Both the position numbers and the translations under genes were made by a program. Of a DNA stretch of 15,944 nt, positions 1 to 8,134 are shown piece after piece. Every line of letters begins with the position of its first letter. Within the stretch, counting starts at the first letter, position 1. The stretch is from Pirellulaceae bacterium (GTDB lineage: Bacteria; Planctomycetota; Planctomycetia; Pirellulales; Pirellulaceae). Below the pieces are notes generated by a model. It saw nothing but the letters and a program-made list of their open reading frames with translations. It had not been told where the DNA came from and made no database searches. The stretch is from assembly GCA_030744095.1 (NCBI GenBank), contig JASLRF010000492.1:1-15944 (forward strand). The letters run 5' to 3'.

Positions 1-456
1 ACGTCTGGCGTTGGCGACGACAATTGTCTTTTGAAGTCGATGAATTGCTTTCTCTCGTCGGTCTATCGAATCCGCGATGCCAGCCGTCTTTAGCCACGCG
101 GAAAGCGGCCCGTCGGTCGTACTGCCGAGAACCATTTTCTCGCCGAGATCATCGACGACATTCTCGAGCAATACGCGGCTGCGGAGCACGTCTTCCAAGG
201 AGCGGACTTCGCCTTCCCGCGAATCATTGACCATCACGTTTTGACCGGTCGTCGCAGTCGGATCTAACGTAACACTTTCCCGGCCCGTTTTGACAAACAG
301 CCGGGCTTCGGAAATGTATGCCCGAGGAATCATGATCAGGCTGAAAACCACGATCGCAATGATGGCTACAAAGACAGCCATGGCCCGCCATTTGAACCGG
401 AATAGAATGCGGTAGGCATCGCGCTGGGTGTAGCGTGTGGATCGGTTTGAAACCAT
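1..456 (-). CDS. Wzz/GumC-type polysaccharide chain-length determinant, N-terminal part (cut by window edge)
   Basis: A minus-strand frame stays open from an ATG at 456 to the first base of the window, giving 152 codons with no stop, so the gene continues to the left. The protein starts with a basic, cytoplasmic-looking segment (residues 1-25), then one strong membrane helix (about 26-44) ending in I-P-R-A-Y. It continues S-E-A-R-L-F-V-K-T-G-R-E-S-V, the usual beginning of the periplasmic Wzz domain in GumC-like proteins. A charged region, E-G-E-V-R-S-L-E-D-V-L-R-S-R, follows from about residue 82. Family members are inner-membrane proteins that set exopolysaccharide or O-antigen chain length, often next to glycosyltransferases. 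Whether a C-terminal tyrosine kinase domain is fused cannot be seen. No good Shine-Dalgarno precedes the ATG. The family call is firm; the exact substrate is unknown. Confidence 0.82.
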   Translation of the reverse strand, partial: MVSNRSTRYTQRDAYRILFRFKWRAMAVFVAIIAIVVFSLIMIPRAYISEARLFVKTGRESVTLDPTATTGQNVMVNDSREGEVRSLEDVLRSRVLLENVVDDLGEKMVLGSTTDGPLSAWLKTAGIADSIDRREKAIHRLQKTIVVANARR

Positions 457-765
457 GGCCGTGCAACTTTCAAGTGGCGAATCCGGCATCCCGGAAATGT
501 GAGCGAACGGTCAGTCGGGCCAAAGAACGTGAGCGAATGCTCAAGGCACCAACACCAGATTCCAGTATAAGTCGGAAGCGGGCGATGTCGAATTGCGTTG
601 GAATCGCCGTGTTTTTGAGGACCGTCGGTCGAGCCGGACGCGCAAGCCACTAGCGATCTGTCAAGAGTAAGAACCGTAAAGAAAAACCTAATACAAGCTT
701 TTTAGTGGCATCCGAAACCGCGCTAAGTTCCGTACCTATCTCTAACGCTTGCCATCCGCTTGAGA
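457..765. other. Intergenic gap between Wzz-type gene start and beta-propeller gene end
   Basis: This 309-bp stretch lies upstream of the Wzz-type gene and downstream of the beta-propeller gene, both on the minus strand, so it should hold the Wzz-type promoter. I see no convincing -35/-10 pair. The only clear content is the shortened repeat copy at about 648-705. The short open frames here have compositions unlike real proteins. Confidence 0.5.
648..705 (+). repeat. Shortened copy of the dispersed intergenic repeat (interior deleted)
   Basis: The left end reads CACTAGCGA (648-656), as at the head of the 8150-8284 copy. The right end, 676-705, matches the right end of both full copies at 25 of 30 positions each, with the shared core ACAAGC followed by a T-rich TAG. 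About 20 bp separate the two ends, where the full copies have roughly 100 bp. I read this as an internally deleted copy. Confidence 0.6.
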
Positions 766-2238
766 TTATTCCGCCGCAGGCTTGGCGGTCAGATCGAAAC
801 AGGCAAGTCCCTTCTTGGTTCGCAGGTACAACTTGCCATCAACAATTGCCGGTGATGCGCAAGCTAGCGGTCCTGTATTGTTGAACTTCTTGCGCCAAAT
901 CTTCTGCGATTCCTTTTGGCCTTCGGCCGTCTCTTCCAGTGTCTCAAGATCCAGCATCTGTCGGAACGCCGCTTCGTCCGCAAGCAGACCGTTTTCGTCG
1001 ATCAAGGCGGTCATCAAAGGCCGAAAGCCTTCCGACGTGGCTCGGAAGCACAAGACTGAATCGAAGGTGTAGAACACCTTTCCATCAGCAGCAACCAACG
1101 ACGTATACCGAGGTCGCGCCATGTCCAACGTGGTGTTCCAACGCGTCTCGCCAGTCGCCAGGTCGACACATGCCATCCGGCGGTCTCCCTGCACAAAGAT
1201 GTTGTTGCCCACCACAACGGGGCTCGAACCGGGATCGGCCGTGCCGTTGAATGTCCACTCGTGCTTCGCTCCAGACGACGACATGAGAAAGCACCGCATA
1301 CCACGTTTGCGACTGCTGCCGTAGGTAATCAGCCGGTCTCCGGCGATCACGGGAGTTGATTGGCCGCCTTCGCTACGAATGCGCCACTGCAGCCTGCCGG
1401 TTTGTGGTTCAACGCAAATTGTGTCGCCGCTGCCGACATTGGCGATCACTAAATCGCGACCAGTGCCACCCCATACCACTGGGCTCGATTGCGAACCGCG
1501 CATCGTCTTCTTGTCCCCCTCCCAGAGAATGTTGCCCGTGGCCGTGTCGAGTCCGAAGAGCGACCCGCACAGCACGACGACGGCGCCATCGGCGACGACC
1601 ACTGATGACTGAAGGAACTCATCACGGAATTCTCCGGACAGTTTGCGCTGCCATACATCCTTACCCGTGGTAGCGTCAATGCAATACGCGACGCGTCCGG
1701 CACCGAGGAAAAATAGACGACCATCAATCGCCGTGGGTGAACCAGATTGCGGGAATCGTGTGTAGACGCTGTCACGTTGATTGGTCCACATGATCTCGCC
1801 ACTGTCGGCGTTGAGGCAGTAGATGAACTCGTCGTAGCGAAAGAACGACGCGCGGACTTCGTCTTCGTCGCGGCGCTTACGTTCGTATTCGGCATACTCA
1901 TCGTCTGACATTCCAACGCGTTTTTCCGGCGGCAACCAGGGAAACTTCTGCTGTGGCATCGCGCCTTCTTTGAGACGCGTCTTCTTATGTGCGAACAGAT
2001 AGACTTTTCCATCCGCCACAATCGGGCTCGACCAACCGCCACCTTGCGCGGCGGCGATCGATTCATCCGCGGTCCATTCGGCTGAAAGACCGACTGACGG
2101 GAGCGCTTCCAGCAGCGTTGGAGACGTATGAGCCAGACCATCACGACTGGAACCGCGCCATTGATTCCAGTCGGCGGCTACCAACGGTCCGGCGAACAAC
2201 GCGATGCAAACAACAGAGAGGATTCGGGAGCGATTCAT
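766..2238 (-). CDS. Secreted PQQ-type beta-propeller repeat protein
   Basis: The 490-residue protein has a Sec signal peptide (basic M-N-R-S-R, hydrophobic core about 6-20, likely cleavage after A-A near residue 22). The mature protein starts D-W-N-Q-W-R-G-S-S-R-D-G, typical of planctomycete beta-propellers. Blades recur with a strand of the type S-S-P-I-V-A-D-G-K-V-Y-L (70-81, 165-176, 251-257, 294-304, 338-349, 380-390, 461-472), followed by a C-x-D-x-x-T-G-x-x-x-W turn (for example 186-196 and 357-367). This is the BamB/PQQ-like fold of about seven or eight blades. A charged insert (about 104-130) interrupts an early blade. I see no obvious catalytic residues or haem site, so a binding or scaffold role in the periplasm is more likely than dehydrogenase activity. 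It lies 78 bp downstream of the MFS/spermidine-synthase-like gene on the same strand and may be read from the same transcript. Confidence 0.85.
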   Translation of the reverse strand: MNRSRILSVVCIALFAGPLVAADWNQWRGSSRDGLAHTSPTLLEALPSVGLSAEWTADESIAAAQGGGWSSPIVADGKVYLFAHKKTRLKEGAMPQQKFPWLPPEKRVGMSDDEYAEYERKRRDEDEVRASFFRYDEFIYCLNADSGEIMWTNQRDSVYTRFPQSGSPTAIDGRLFFLGAGRVAYCIDATTGKDVWQRKLSGEFRDEFLQSSVVVADGAVVVLCGSLFGLDTATGNILWEGDKKTMRGSQSSPVVWGGTGRDLVIANVGSGDTICVEPQTGRLQWRIRSEGGQSTPVIAGDRLITYGSSRKRGMRCFLMSSSGAKHEWTFNGTADPGSSPVVVGNNIFVQGDRRMACVDLATGETRWNTTLDMARPRYTSLVAADGKVFYTFDSVLCFRATSEGFRPLMTALIDENGLLADEAAFRQMLDLETLEETAEGQKESQKIWRKKFNNTGPLACASPAIVDGKLYLRTKKGLACFDLTAKPAAE

Positions 2239-2316
2239 GCGATAATTCCAGTGGGTTCTTTGGGTGCGAAAAAGACACGCCTCAATGATCGGCGCGAAGG
2301 TGGGATCAAGCTGTGA

Positions 2317-4623
2317 TTATTGCAGAATTTGAAACAGATTGCTGTACTGGTCGGTCCAGAGCGGGATTGGTTTGTAGCTGCCTTCCAATGGTTCGGCCAC
2401 CGCGGCGATCTCTGGCATCTCAAGAAAAACATCGTTGTTAGTCAGCAAGACCCAATCGGAGGCCGCCTCGCCGACATGGTCATCTTCGTTCCATTCGATT
2501 TTGATTGCCGGCACTTTCAGCTGCTCGGAAATACCGCCGACCACGGGCGTGAGGTCCAGATGTCGATTGCTGATGTGGACAGCGATGATGCCATCTGGCT
2601 TGAGGTGACGAAGATATTCCTCGAATGCTTCAATGGTCAACAAATGCGCGGGAATGGCATCTCCACTGAACGCGTCTAAGGCGATAATGTCGTATTGTTG
2701 AGGCGTTTGCCTCTCCATCGAAATGCGTGCATCGCCCAGAAGAATGTTCACCTCGGCATCACTATCGCTGAGAAACGTAAAGTATTCATTCGCCAGCTGA
2801 ACGACGTTCGGGTTAATCTCATAGTACGTGTACGATTCGCCTGGGCGGCTGTACGAGGCAATAGTCCCCGTGCCTAGCCCCACCACGGCAACACGAAGCG
2901 GATCGCGCGTAACCAGGTGGGTGATTGCCATGCCGATGCCGCTGTCGGAGTTGTAGTATGTAGTTGCTACTTTGTTCTGATCCGGGCTAAGAAACTGAGA
3001 TCCGTGCAGAATACGACCATTTAGCAAGCGGCGAATGTGGTAGTCCGCGTCGTCCTCGTACATTTCTTCGATCGTGAGGACTCCGTAGAAATTCCGGATC
3101 GAAAACAATGCGTCCGAATTCAGGTTCTCGAATTGAGCCCGTACAACGACCAAGAGCAGAAGAAATCCACCCGCAAAAGACACGCCTTTGCCCCACATGT
3201 GACGCACCGGCCAGATCGTCCAGAATTCGTCCCAGACGACACCCATCGCTACCATGAATGTGGCAACCAGCCCGATGCCGAGTTCCAAGTGGGTTGAAAA
3301 CACCTGTGGGCAGATCAGCGCGACAAAGATCCCGCCCAGCGCGCCGCCGGCGGAGACCATCAAATAAAACGACGTTAGCCACCGCGCGGGCGGCTTGCAG
3401 CGAACGAGTTCGCCATGACAAACCATGCAAATCAGAAAGAGCACACTAAGGTACGCGGCCGCCTCGATGATGAGGTCGCCAGTGTAGTCCGAAATGGGAA
3501 TGATGATGTTGACTCGCGCCAACAACGCTTCCAAGTTCGTAGCCCCCGTAACCAGAAGCTCACCGGTGAAGTCCGAGATGTTAAAGTCAATATTGAATTT
3601 GGCTAACAACTCTTCAAGTTGCGACTCCAACTCGGTGATTGCCAGAAGAAGAACCGCGATGATCGTAACCAGGCTGAAAATGCGCCGGCGATACCAGATC
3701 GCATTGTCGAAACAAATAATGAACGTTAGCAAGTACAAGCCGAGCGGCGCGACCCAGAAGAACGGCACGACGGCCACATCCTGGCAGACGTGGTTTGTAA
3801 TTGCCAGCAACATCATCGATGCAAGTGCCGGAAGCAGCAGCCACGCGAGACGACGATCCAATGAGGGTGGATCCGATGGTGCGAAATCGGCTGCGGCGCC
3901 CGACTCGGCGAGGCTATCGGGCACTGGTGTGTCTGCGAGCGACGGAATTTCGACAACGTGGCTAGGTGACCGTTCGTTTTCGTCTGGTTCGGCCATGGCG
4001 CCGCTCGGTTGCCTGCCAGTGCGAAACGTGGCCCAGGCCAGCGAGCCGCACAGAAGGGCGAAAATCGCAAACGCCGCAGACCATATGCCACCCTGCCAGG
4101 AGGTCGTCAGCAACGGTTCAAAGAAGAAGGGGTACGTCAACAGCGCGCCCAACGAACCGACGTTGGACAATGCGTAAAGTCGGTATGGCGAGCGATTCGG
4201 TACGAGACGGCTAAACCACGCCTGCACCAACGGACCCGTCGACGCCAGGACGAAGTAAGGGAGTCCAACGTTACCCGCTAAGAGAGTCAGGATTCGCCAG
4301 GTCGGTTGAGTGCCGTCTACCGGTTTCCAAGATGCGTGCGGCGTGATCGGTAGTGTAAGAGCTGCCACCACGATCAAAGTGATATGAACGCCCATTCGCC
4401 ACGAGGGTGATGGCAGCCGCTCAATAAAATGTGCATACGCGTAGCCGCCAAGCAGCGTAACCTGAAAAAACAACATGCACGCGGTCCAGACCGCCGGTCC
4501 GCCTCCGAACCAGGGCAGGATCATCTTGCTGATGATTGGCTGCACCTGAAACAGGAGAAAAGCGCTCAGAAATATCGTCGCCGCGCACCACCAAGCAAAA
4601 GCGGCCGTCTTATTGTTTGCCAT
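2317..4623 (-). CDS. Fused MFS-like membrane domain and spermidine-synthase-like methyltransferase-fold domain
   Basis: The 768-residue membrane protein has two parts. Residues about 10-500 are rich in hydrophobic helices (first one about 11-35, with F-L-L-F-Q-V-Q-P-I-I-S-K-M-I-L-P, a hallmark of this family). They are broken by a charged cytoplasmic loop (200-258). Residues 560-768 form a Rossmann-type SAM-binding domain: V-V-G-L-G-T-G-T-I-A-S-Y (580-591), acidic end of strand 2 at Y-Y-E-I-N-P (600-605), G-D-A-R (630-633), and D-A-F-S-G-D-A-I-P-A-H-L-L-T (650-663). The last motif takes the place of the D-x-S-D-P gate loop of true spermidine synthases, so polyamine synthesis should not be assumed. 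The family is common in bacteria but its substrate is unknown. Unusually, residues 336-391 are two tandem 28-residue units. No clear ribosome binding site precedes the ATG; it is kept because the family's N-terminal motif follows at once. Confidence 0.87.
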   Translation of the reverse strand: MANNKTAAFAWWCAATIFLSAFLLFQVQPIISKMILPWFGGGPAVWTACMLFFQVTLLGGYAYAHFIERLPSPSWRMGVHITLIVVAALTLPITPHASWKPVDGTQPTWRILTLLAGNVGLPYFVLASTGPLVQAWFSRLVPNRSPYRLYALSNVGSLGALLTYPFFFEPLLTTSWQGGIWSAAFAIFALLCGSLAWATFRTGRQPSGAMAEPDENERSPSHVVEIPSLADTPVPDSLAESGAAADFAPSDPPSLDRRLAWLLLPALASMMLLAITNHVCQDVAVVPFFWVAPLGLYLLTFIICFDNAIWYRRRIFSLVTIIAVLLLAITELESQLEELLAKFNIDFNISDFTGELLVTGATNLEALLARVNIIIPISDYTGDLIIEAAAYLSVLFLICMVCHGELVRCKPPARWLTSFYLMVSAGGALGGIFVALICPQVFSTHLELGIGLVATFMVAMGVVWDEFWTIWPVRHMWGKGVSFAGGFLLLLVVVRAQFENLNSDALFSIRNFYGVLTIEEMYEDDADYHIRRLLNGRILHGSQFLSPDQNKVATTYYNSDSGIGMAITHLVTRDPLRVAVVGLGTGTIASYSRPGESYTYYEINPNVVQLANEYFTFLSDSDAEVNILLGDARISMERQTPQQYDIIALDAFSGDAIPAHLLTIEAFEEYLRHLKPDGIIAVHISNRHLDLTPVVGGISEQLKVPAIKIEWNEDDHVGEAASDWVLLTNNDVFLEMPEIAAVAEPLEGSYKPIPLWTDQYSNLFQILQ
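3451..3618 (-). repeat. In-frame tandem duplication (2 x 84 bp) inside the MFS/spermidine-synthase-like gene
   Basis: The encoded residues 336-363 and 364-391 are two adjacent 28-residue units. They share 14 identical positions by hand alignment, with most other differences conservative (K/R, F/Y, E/D, L/I). Both contain L-E-x-L-L-A, N-I, I-S-D-x-T-G and a following L. The units lie between two hydrophobic helices. The even divergence suggests an old duplication that has been kept rather than a recent slip. Confidence 0.75.
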
Positions 4624-5000
4624 ATACGTGGTTCACAGCAGAAAAACGTGTAAGGGGCCGCACGTGCCAATCCCGTCATGGTGGGTCGCGTCCGAGGGAG
4701 TGTTGCCCCGAGGATGGACTACTCAGGCGAAGCGGTAATCGCGTCCCGCCGATCATCTGTTTATAGTCAGTCCGCTCGTCTTTTGCGAGTCGCTCAGCCC
4801 TGGCTGGCAAATGGTGGACAATCCGCTCGAAATGACGTTGGAGAGGGAACGCCAGCGAGAATCACCGCAAGGGGATTGCCGTCGTTGTTTTACATAAGTT
4901 CTGGCCACGCAGGGGGATTGCCTCGGGCGATCAGGTTCGCATACGCTCGGCGACCTGCCCTGCTTTGATTTCAGTTACCGGTGGTTGTGGACTTTCTTGC
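4624..5000. other. Divergent intergenic gap, no clear signals
   Basis: This 377-bp gap separates two divergently read genes, so it should contain promoters in both directions. I could not identify a convincing promoter pair. A 10-bp direct repeat GGGGATTGCC occurs at about 4871 and 4915. An open frame at 4678-4968 has an arginine- and serine-rich, low-complexity composition with no recognisable domain, and I do not call it a gene. Confidence 0.4.
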
Positions 5001-5681
5001 GTGAACGTATCGATTATTATTCCCGCCCTCAACGAAGCAGACCGGATCGGTACGGCGATCGAGCGTGCCTGGTCCGCCGGTGCCGATCAGGTGATCGTTG
5101 TCGATGGGGGCAGCGACGATGCAACCTGTCAGAATGCCTCCGAGTTCCGATGCCTGTTGTTAGATTCCCAACCTGGACGTGCAACGCAACAGAATGCAGG
5201 CGCGCAACAAGCAACTGGCGAGGTTCTGTTATTTCTGCACGCGGACAATTGGCTGCCCGAGGGAGCGGTTGAGCACGTGCGCGAATTGCTGAGCGACACG
5301 GCTGTCCAGCACGGAGCATTTCGCCAGTCAATTCAAGCCGCGGGAGTACGATTCCGGCTGTTGGAATGGGGCAACAGTTGGCGTGTGCGGTGGCGAGGTT
5401 TACCGTATGGCGATCAGGGCATCTTCGTACGACGGGCTACCTTCTTCGCGGCCGGTTGTTTTCCGGAGGTGCCGTTGATGGAAGATCTGATTCTGATGAG
5501 AGACCTTCGCGCCTCCTCCTGGCCCCGTCTGTTGGCTGGGCCGATCCGAGTTGATCCGCGCCGCTGGCAGCGGCACGGCGTCCTCAGGCAGACGTTGCGC
5601 AACTGGTGGCTGGTCCGATCTTATGACCGCGGCGTTTCACTTGACCGACTGGCCTCGTGCTACCGGCGCCACGATCGGTAA
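5001..5681 (+). CDS. Family 2 glycosyltransferase, TIGR04283 type
   Basis: From a GTG at 5001 the protein has 226 residues and begins N-V-S-I-I-I-P-A-L-N-E-A, the normal N-terminus of GT-A family 2 enzymes. An in-frame TTG at 4965 would add 12 untypical residues, and there is no ATG nearby. Motifs in order are V-V-D-G-G-S-D-D (nucleotide-sugar binding), S-Q-P-G-R-A-T-Q-Q-N-A-G-A, F-L-H-A-D-N (the D-x-D-like metal site), L-P-Y-G-D-Q-G-I-F-V-R-R and F-P-E-V-P-L-M-E-D-L. These are the signature blocks of TIGR04283, a small cytoplasmic transferase family that databases link to arsenosugar synthesis. Its usual partner, a TIGR04282/DUF2064 protein, is not in this window, nor is a radical-SAM partner. 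The sugar and acceptor are therefore unknown. It converges on the sigma-54 activator gene, with a repeat copy between them. Confidence 0.85.
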   Translation: MNVSIIIPALNEADRIGTAIERAWSAGADQVIVVDGGSDDATCQNASEFRCLLLDSQPGRATQQNAGAQQATGEVLLFLHADNWLPEGAVEHVRELLSDTAVQHGAFRQSIQAAGVRFRLLEWGNSWRVRWRGLPYGDQGIFVRRATFFAAGCFPEVPLMEDLILMRDLRASSWPRLLAGPIRVDPRRWQRHGVLRQTLRNWWLVRSYDRGVSLDRLASCYRRHDR

Positions 5682-5704
5682 CGTGCGCAAACTCGACCGT
5701 TTCG

Positions 5705-5849
5705 CTAGAAAGCTTGTTTCGGGTTCTTCTTTACAAATGAGTCAAGTTTTCAGCGACAGGCACCGACCGCAGTTTGGTCGGGGAGCGGTTCGTCACAACC
5801 GAGCGATAGCTCGCGTCGGTCCGACACACGGCCTCGCTAGGCGTTCGCT
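5705..5849 (-). repeat. Body of the dispersed intergenic repeat, minus orientation
   Basis: Read on the minus strand, 5840 down to 5705 aligns end to end with 8150-8284. I count about 23 differences including one gap over 136 positions, so roughly 83% identity by eye. Similarity to the AGCCGAAGCA head runs on to about 5849. Conserved parts include the hairpin CCGACC/GGTCGG around an A-rich loop and the right end ACAAGC...TAG. The repeat overlaps the last codons and the TAG stop of the activator gene. Confidence 0.8.
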
Positions 5850-7843
5850 TTCAATTCATACCGTTTGATTTTACGGTCGAGTGTCGACCGTTCGATCCCC
5901 AAGATCTCGGCGGCGCGGCTCTTGTTCCAGCCCGTCGAACTAAGCGTTGCGGCAATATGCCGTTTTTCCACGTCGGCCAACGTTGAGGGATCATAGCTCG
6001 TAGATGAGAATTGGAATTCGCCAGATTCGCTGGCCGTGGCAAGATTGGAAAGCGTGAGGTCTTCGGCGGCTATGACTTCGTGATGCGTTAACAGAACGGC
6101 ACGTTCAATCACGTTCCTGAGTTCGCGGACGTTGCCAGGCCAGCGGTAGTGCTGCATCAAGTTGACCGCTTCCGGCGAATAGCCCGCCAGTTTACGTCCG
6201 GTATCTTCATTGAATCTGTCGAGAAAGAAGTTGGCCAATTCGATTATATCGCTGGGGTGCTTACGGAGCGGCGGGACTTGAATCTCGACAACGTGCAAGC
6301 GGAAGTAGAGATCGCGACGAAAGCTGCCATCCGCGACGGCGCGTTCGAGATTGCGATTCGTAGCAGCAATCACCCGCACATCGACCTTGATTGCCTTACT
6401 GCCACCGACCCGCTCGAAAGGATGACCTTCCAGCACTCGCAGGAACTTGCTTTGGATCGATGAACTCATTTCGCCAATTTCGTCCAACATCACAGTCCCT
6501 TGGTCGGCCTGCTCGAACTTGCCGATCTTGCGTTCGGTGGCACCCGTAAACGCGCCTCGTTCGTGTCCGAACAACTCACTCTCCAGCAGCGTCTCGGACA
6601 AGGCGGCGCAATTCAAGCAGACAAATGGTCCGTTGCTGCGCGGGCTGGAGTAATGCACGGCACGGGCAACCAGCTCTTTGCCTACGCCACTTTCGCCGCG
6701 AATCAGGACCGTGGCGCGGCTGGGCGCGGCGCGAGAAATGTCCTCCTGGACTTGCTTCATGATCGCGCTGGACCCGATGATCTCACTTTGCTCCCCGAGC
6801 TGTTTACGCAACTGAACGACTTCAGAACGCGTCGCCGAAAGGTCTTCGGTGAGCGATTGCTGGAGGCCCAGGTTCTTCAACGCCAAAGCGACGTTTTCCG
6901 CGACTGCCAATGTGAATTCCAGATCATCCGCATCCAGCGTGCGATCACCATCGGTGCAGTACAGGTGGACCAGGCCAATGACTTTCGATTCTTGCCGGAT
7001 AGGCGCGCAGATCACGCTGGTCGCCGAGAACACACCGGCACTGTCGCGGATGCCAAGCGAACTGTCACCTTCGATGTTCCTGGCCAGAACGGCTTCCCCA
7101 TCTTTGAGCACCATCGTGGCCAGAAAAGCGGAAACGCGGCGATAGGAAGATCCGATATCCGTGCGGGATGCAATCAACTCCATTTCGTCGATCGTCAACT
7201 CGTCGCGCGCGTCGCGACTGGCCAACCACAAACCGCCGCCATCAACAATGGTGCCCTCGAATAGCCCGTCGAGTGCCAGATTGGCGGCCGAACTGACACT
7301 CGTCTGATTGGCCAGTTCAAAAGCCAGCCGGCAAAGTTGCGCCGCGGACTCGCCTACCTTGGGTGGTGACGAGTCGGCCGCCAGGTTGCGTTGCAGAAAC
7401 CGAGTATGTCCGCGACGATGCATGATCGTGGTGGGCTCGAATGAGTCGTCGAGCACGTGCGAATCGCTGATACTCGACATCGGGAGCCCGTTGACGGTTT
7501 CGCCACCGGGGTCTGGTGGCTCGTCCACGCCAACGAACGCCTGAGACAGATCGTGGACGAATGCCATCTGACAATGAGCGATCCGAATCACTTCGCCAGG
7601 TATGAGGGTGTGGTCGCCTTGGATCGGCTCGCCACTGACCACCGTCCCGTTGCGACTGTCCAAATCGCGTATTATCCAATCCCCTTCGGACGAGAAAACC
7701 TCGCCGTGGTTGCGACTGCAGCGTTCGTCCTTGATGACGATCTGGCAAGTCGACGCACGACCGATGGTGACCGTCCTTCCGGGGGTCAGCCGAAAGACGT
7801 CAGTCCACTTCGTGCCTTCACGGATAACAAGATAAGCTAACAT
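5837..7843 (-). CDS. FHA-GAF sigma-54-dependent transcription activator (bEBP) with Fis-type HTH
   Basis: The 668-residue cytoplasmic regulator has four parts. An N-terminal FHA domain (about 5-98) shows G-R-A-S (28-31), S-R-N-H (43-46) and D-S-R-N-G-T (62-67), the phosphothreonine-reading motifs. A GAF-like sensor domain follows (about 165-325), then a coiled linker (326-355). The AAA+ domain contains Walker A G-E-S-G-V-G-K-E (383-390), the sigma-54-contacting loop G-A-F-T-G-A (430-435), Walker B V-M-L-D-E-I-G-E (451-458), and the arginine finger region F-R-R-D-L-Y-F-R-L (508-516). A Fis-type helix-turn-helix ends the protein (about 624-662). It should remodel sigma-54 RNA polymerase at enhancer-bound promoters, perhaps in response to Ser/Thr kinase signalling through FHA and a small ligand through GAF. 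The intact G-A-F-T-G-A loop predicts real sigma-54 activation. No sigma-54 site was found nearby, so targets are unknown. The last residues and stop lie in a repeat. Confidence 0.93.
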   Translation of the reverse strand: MLAYLVIREGTKWTDVFRLTPGRTVTIGRASTCQIVIKDERCSRNHGEVFSSEGDWIIRDLDSRNGTVVSGEPIQGDHTLIPGEVIRIAHCQMAFVHDLSQAFVGVDEPPDPGGETVNGLPMSSISDSHVLDDSFEPTTIMHRRGHTRFLQRNLAADSSPPKVGESAAQLCRLAFELANQTSVSSAANLALDGLFEGTIVDGGGLWLASRDARDELTIDEMELIASRTDIGSSYRRVSAFLATMVLKDGEAVLARNIEGDSSLGIRDSAGVFSATSVICAPIRQESKVIGLVHLYCTDGDRTLDADDLEFTLAVAENVALALKNLGLQQSLTEDLSATRSEVVQLRKQLGEQSEIIGSSAIMKQVQEDISRAAPSRATVLIRGESGVGKELVARAVHYSSPRSNGPFVCLNCAALSETLLESELFGHERGAFTGATERKIGKFEQADQGTVMLDEIGEMSSSIQSKFLRVLEGHPFERVGGSKAIKVDVRVIAATNRNLERAVADGSFRRDLYFRLHVVEIQVPPLRKHPSDIIELANFFLDRFNEDTGRKLAGYSPEAVNLMQHYRWPGNVRELRNVIERAVLLTHHEVIAAEDLTLSNLATASESGEFQFSSTSYDPSTLADVEKRHIAATLSSTGWNKSRAAEILGIERSTLDRKIKRYELKANA

Positions 7844-8058
7844 AGGCGGTTAATTATCACCTTATCCTCCCGCACACCTGAACTGCAAGAGAGGCGATCG
7901 GTGGCGCTGCCCGTCTGTCTAACTGAATTCGCAAACCGTCACTAAAGTTGGACGAATCGTCGCCAAAACCGTTCGGTTGGTGGTTCAGTGGCGTAAGGTT
8001 CCAGCTTGCGATTTTGGTTACCCCACTTTTTAGCTCAACAGTGTTCGATCTCTTAATT

Positions 8059-8109
8059 GTCGTCTTTCGCTCCGTGAAAGCACGCTCCTTTCGCGGAGCG
8101 AAAGGCGAC
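8059..8109 (+). repeat. REP/BIME-like double palindrome at the head of the dispersed repeat
   Basis: Two short palindromes stand in inverted orientation: 8064-8080 (CTTTC...GAAAG around GCTCCGT) and 8087-8105 (perfect 8-bp arms CCTTTCGC/GCGAAAGG around GGA). Together, 8059-8074 and 8094-8109 form a larger stem of 16 bp with one G-T pair. Each unit is preceded, on its own strand, by GTCG. This arrangement of a tetranucleotide plus a palindrome in inverted pairs is that of REP/BIME elements moved by RAYT transposases. No such transposase gene lies in the window. Confidence 0.7.
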
Positions 8110-8134
8110 TATCGGACAGTAATTCCTCGAACGA

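Noticed and set aside
1449..2144. 231-residue minus-strand frame within the beta-propeller gene
   Set aside because: It is an out-of-frame shadow; the overlapping frame has propeller repeats and a signal peptide.
2650..2750. True spermidine synthase assignment for the C-terminal domain
   Set aside because: The gate loop is D-A-F-S-G-D-A-I-P rather than D-x-S-D-P, and the domain is fused to a membrane transporter-like part, so polyamine synthesis is not supported.
4678..4968. 96-residue frame in the divergent gap
   Set aside because: Composition is rich in Arg, Ser and Ala with no domain, and there is no ribosome binding site; it is likely chance in GC-rich DNA.
6500..7264. 254-residue plus-strand frame opposite the activator gene
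   Set aside because: It is antisense to a gene with complete, recognisable domains, and its composition is that of a shadow frame.
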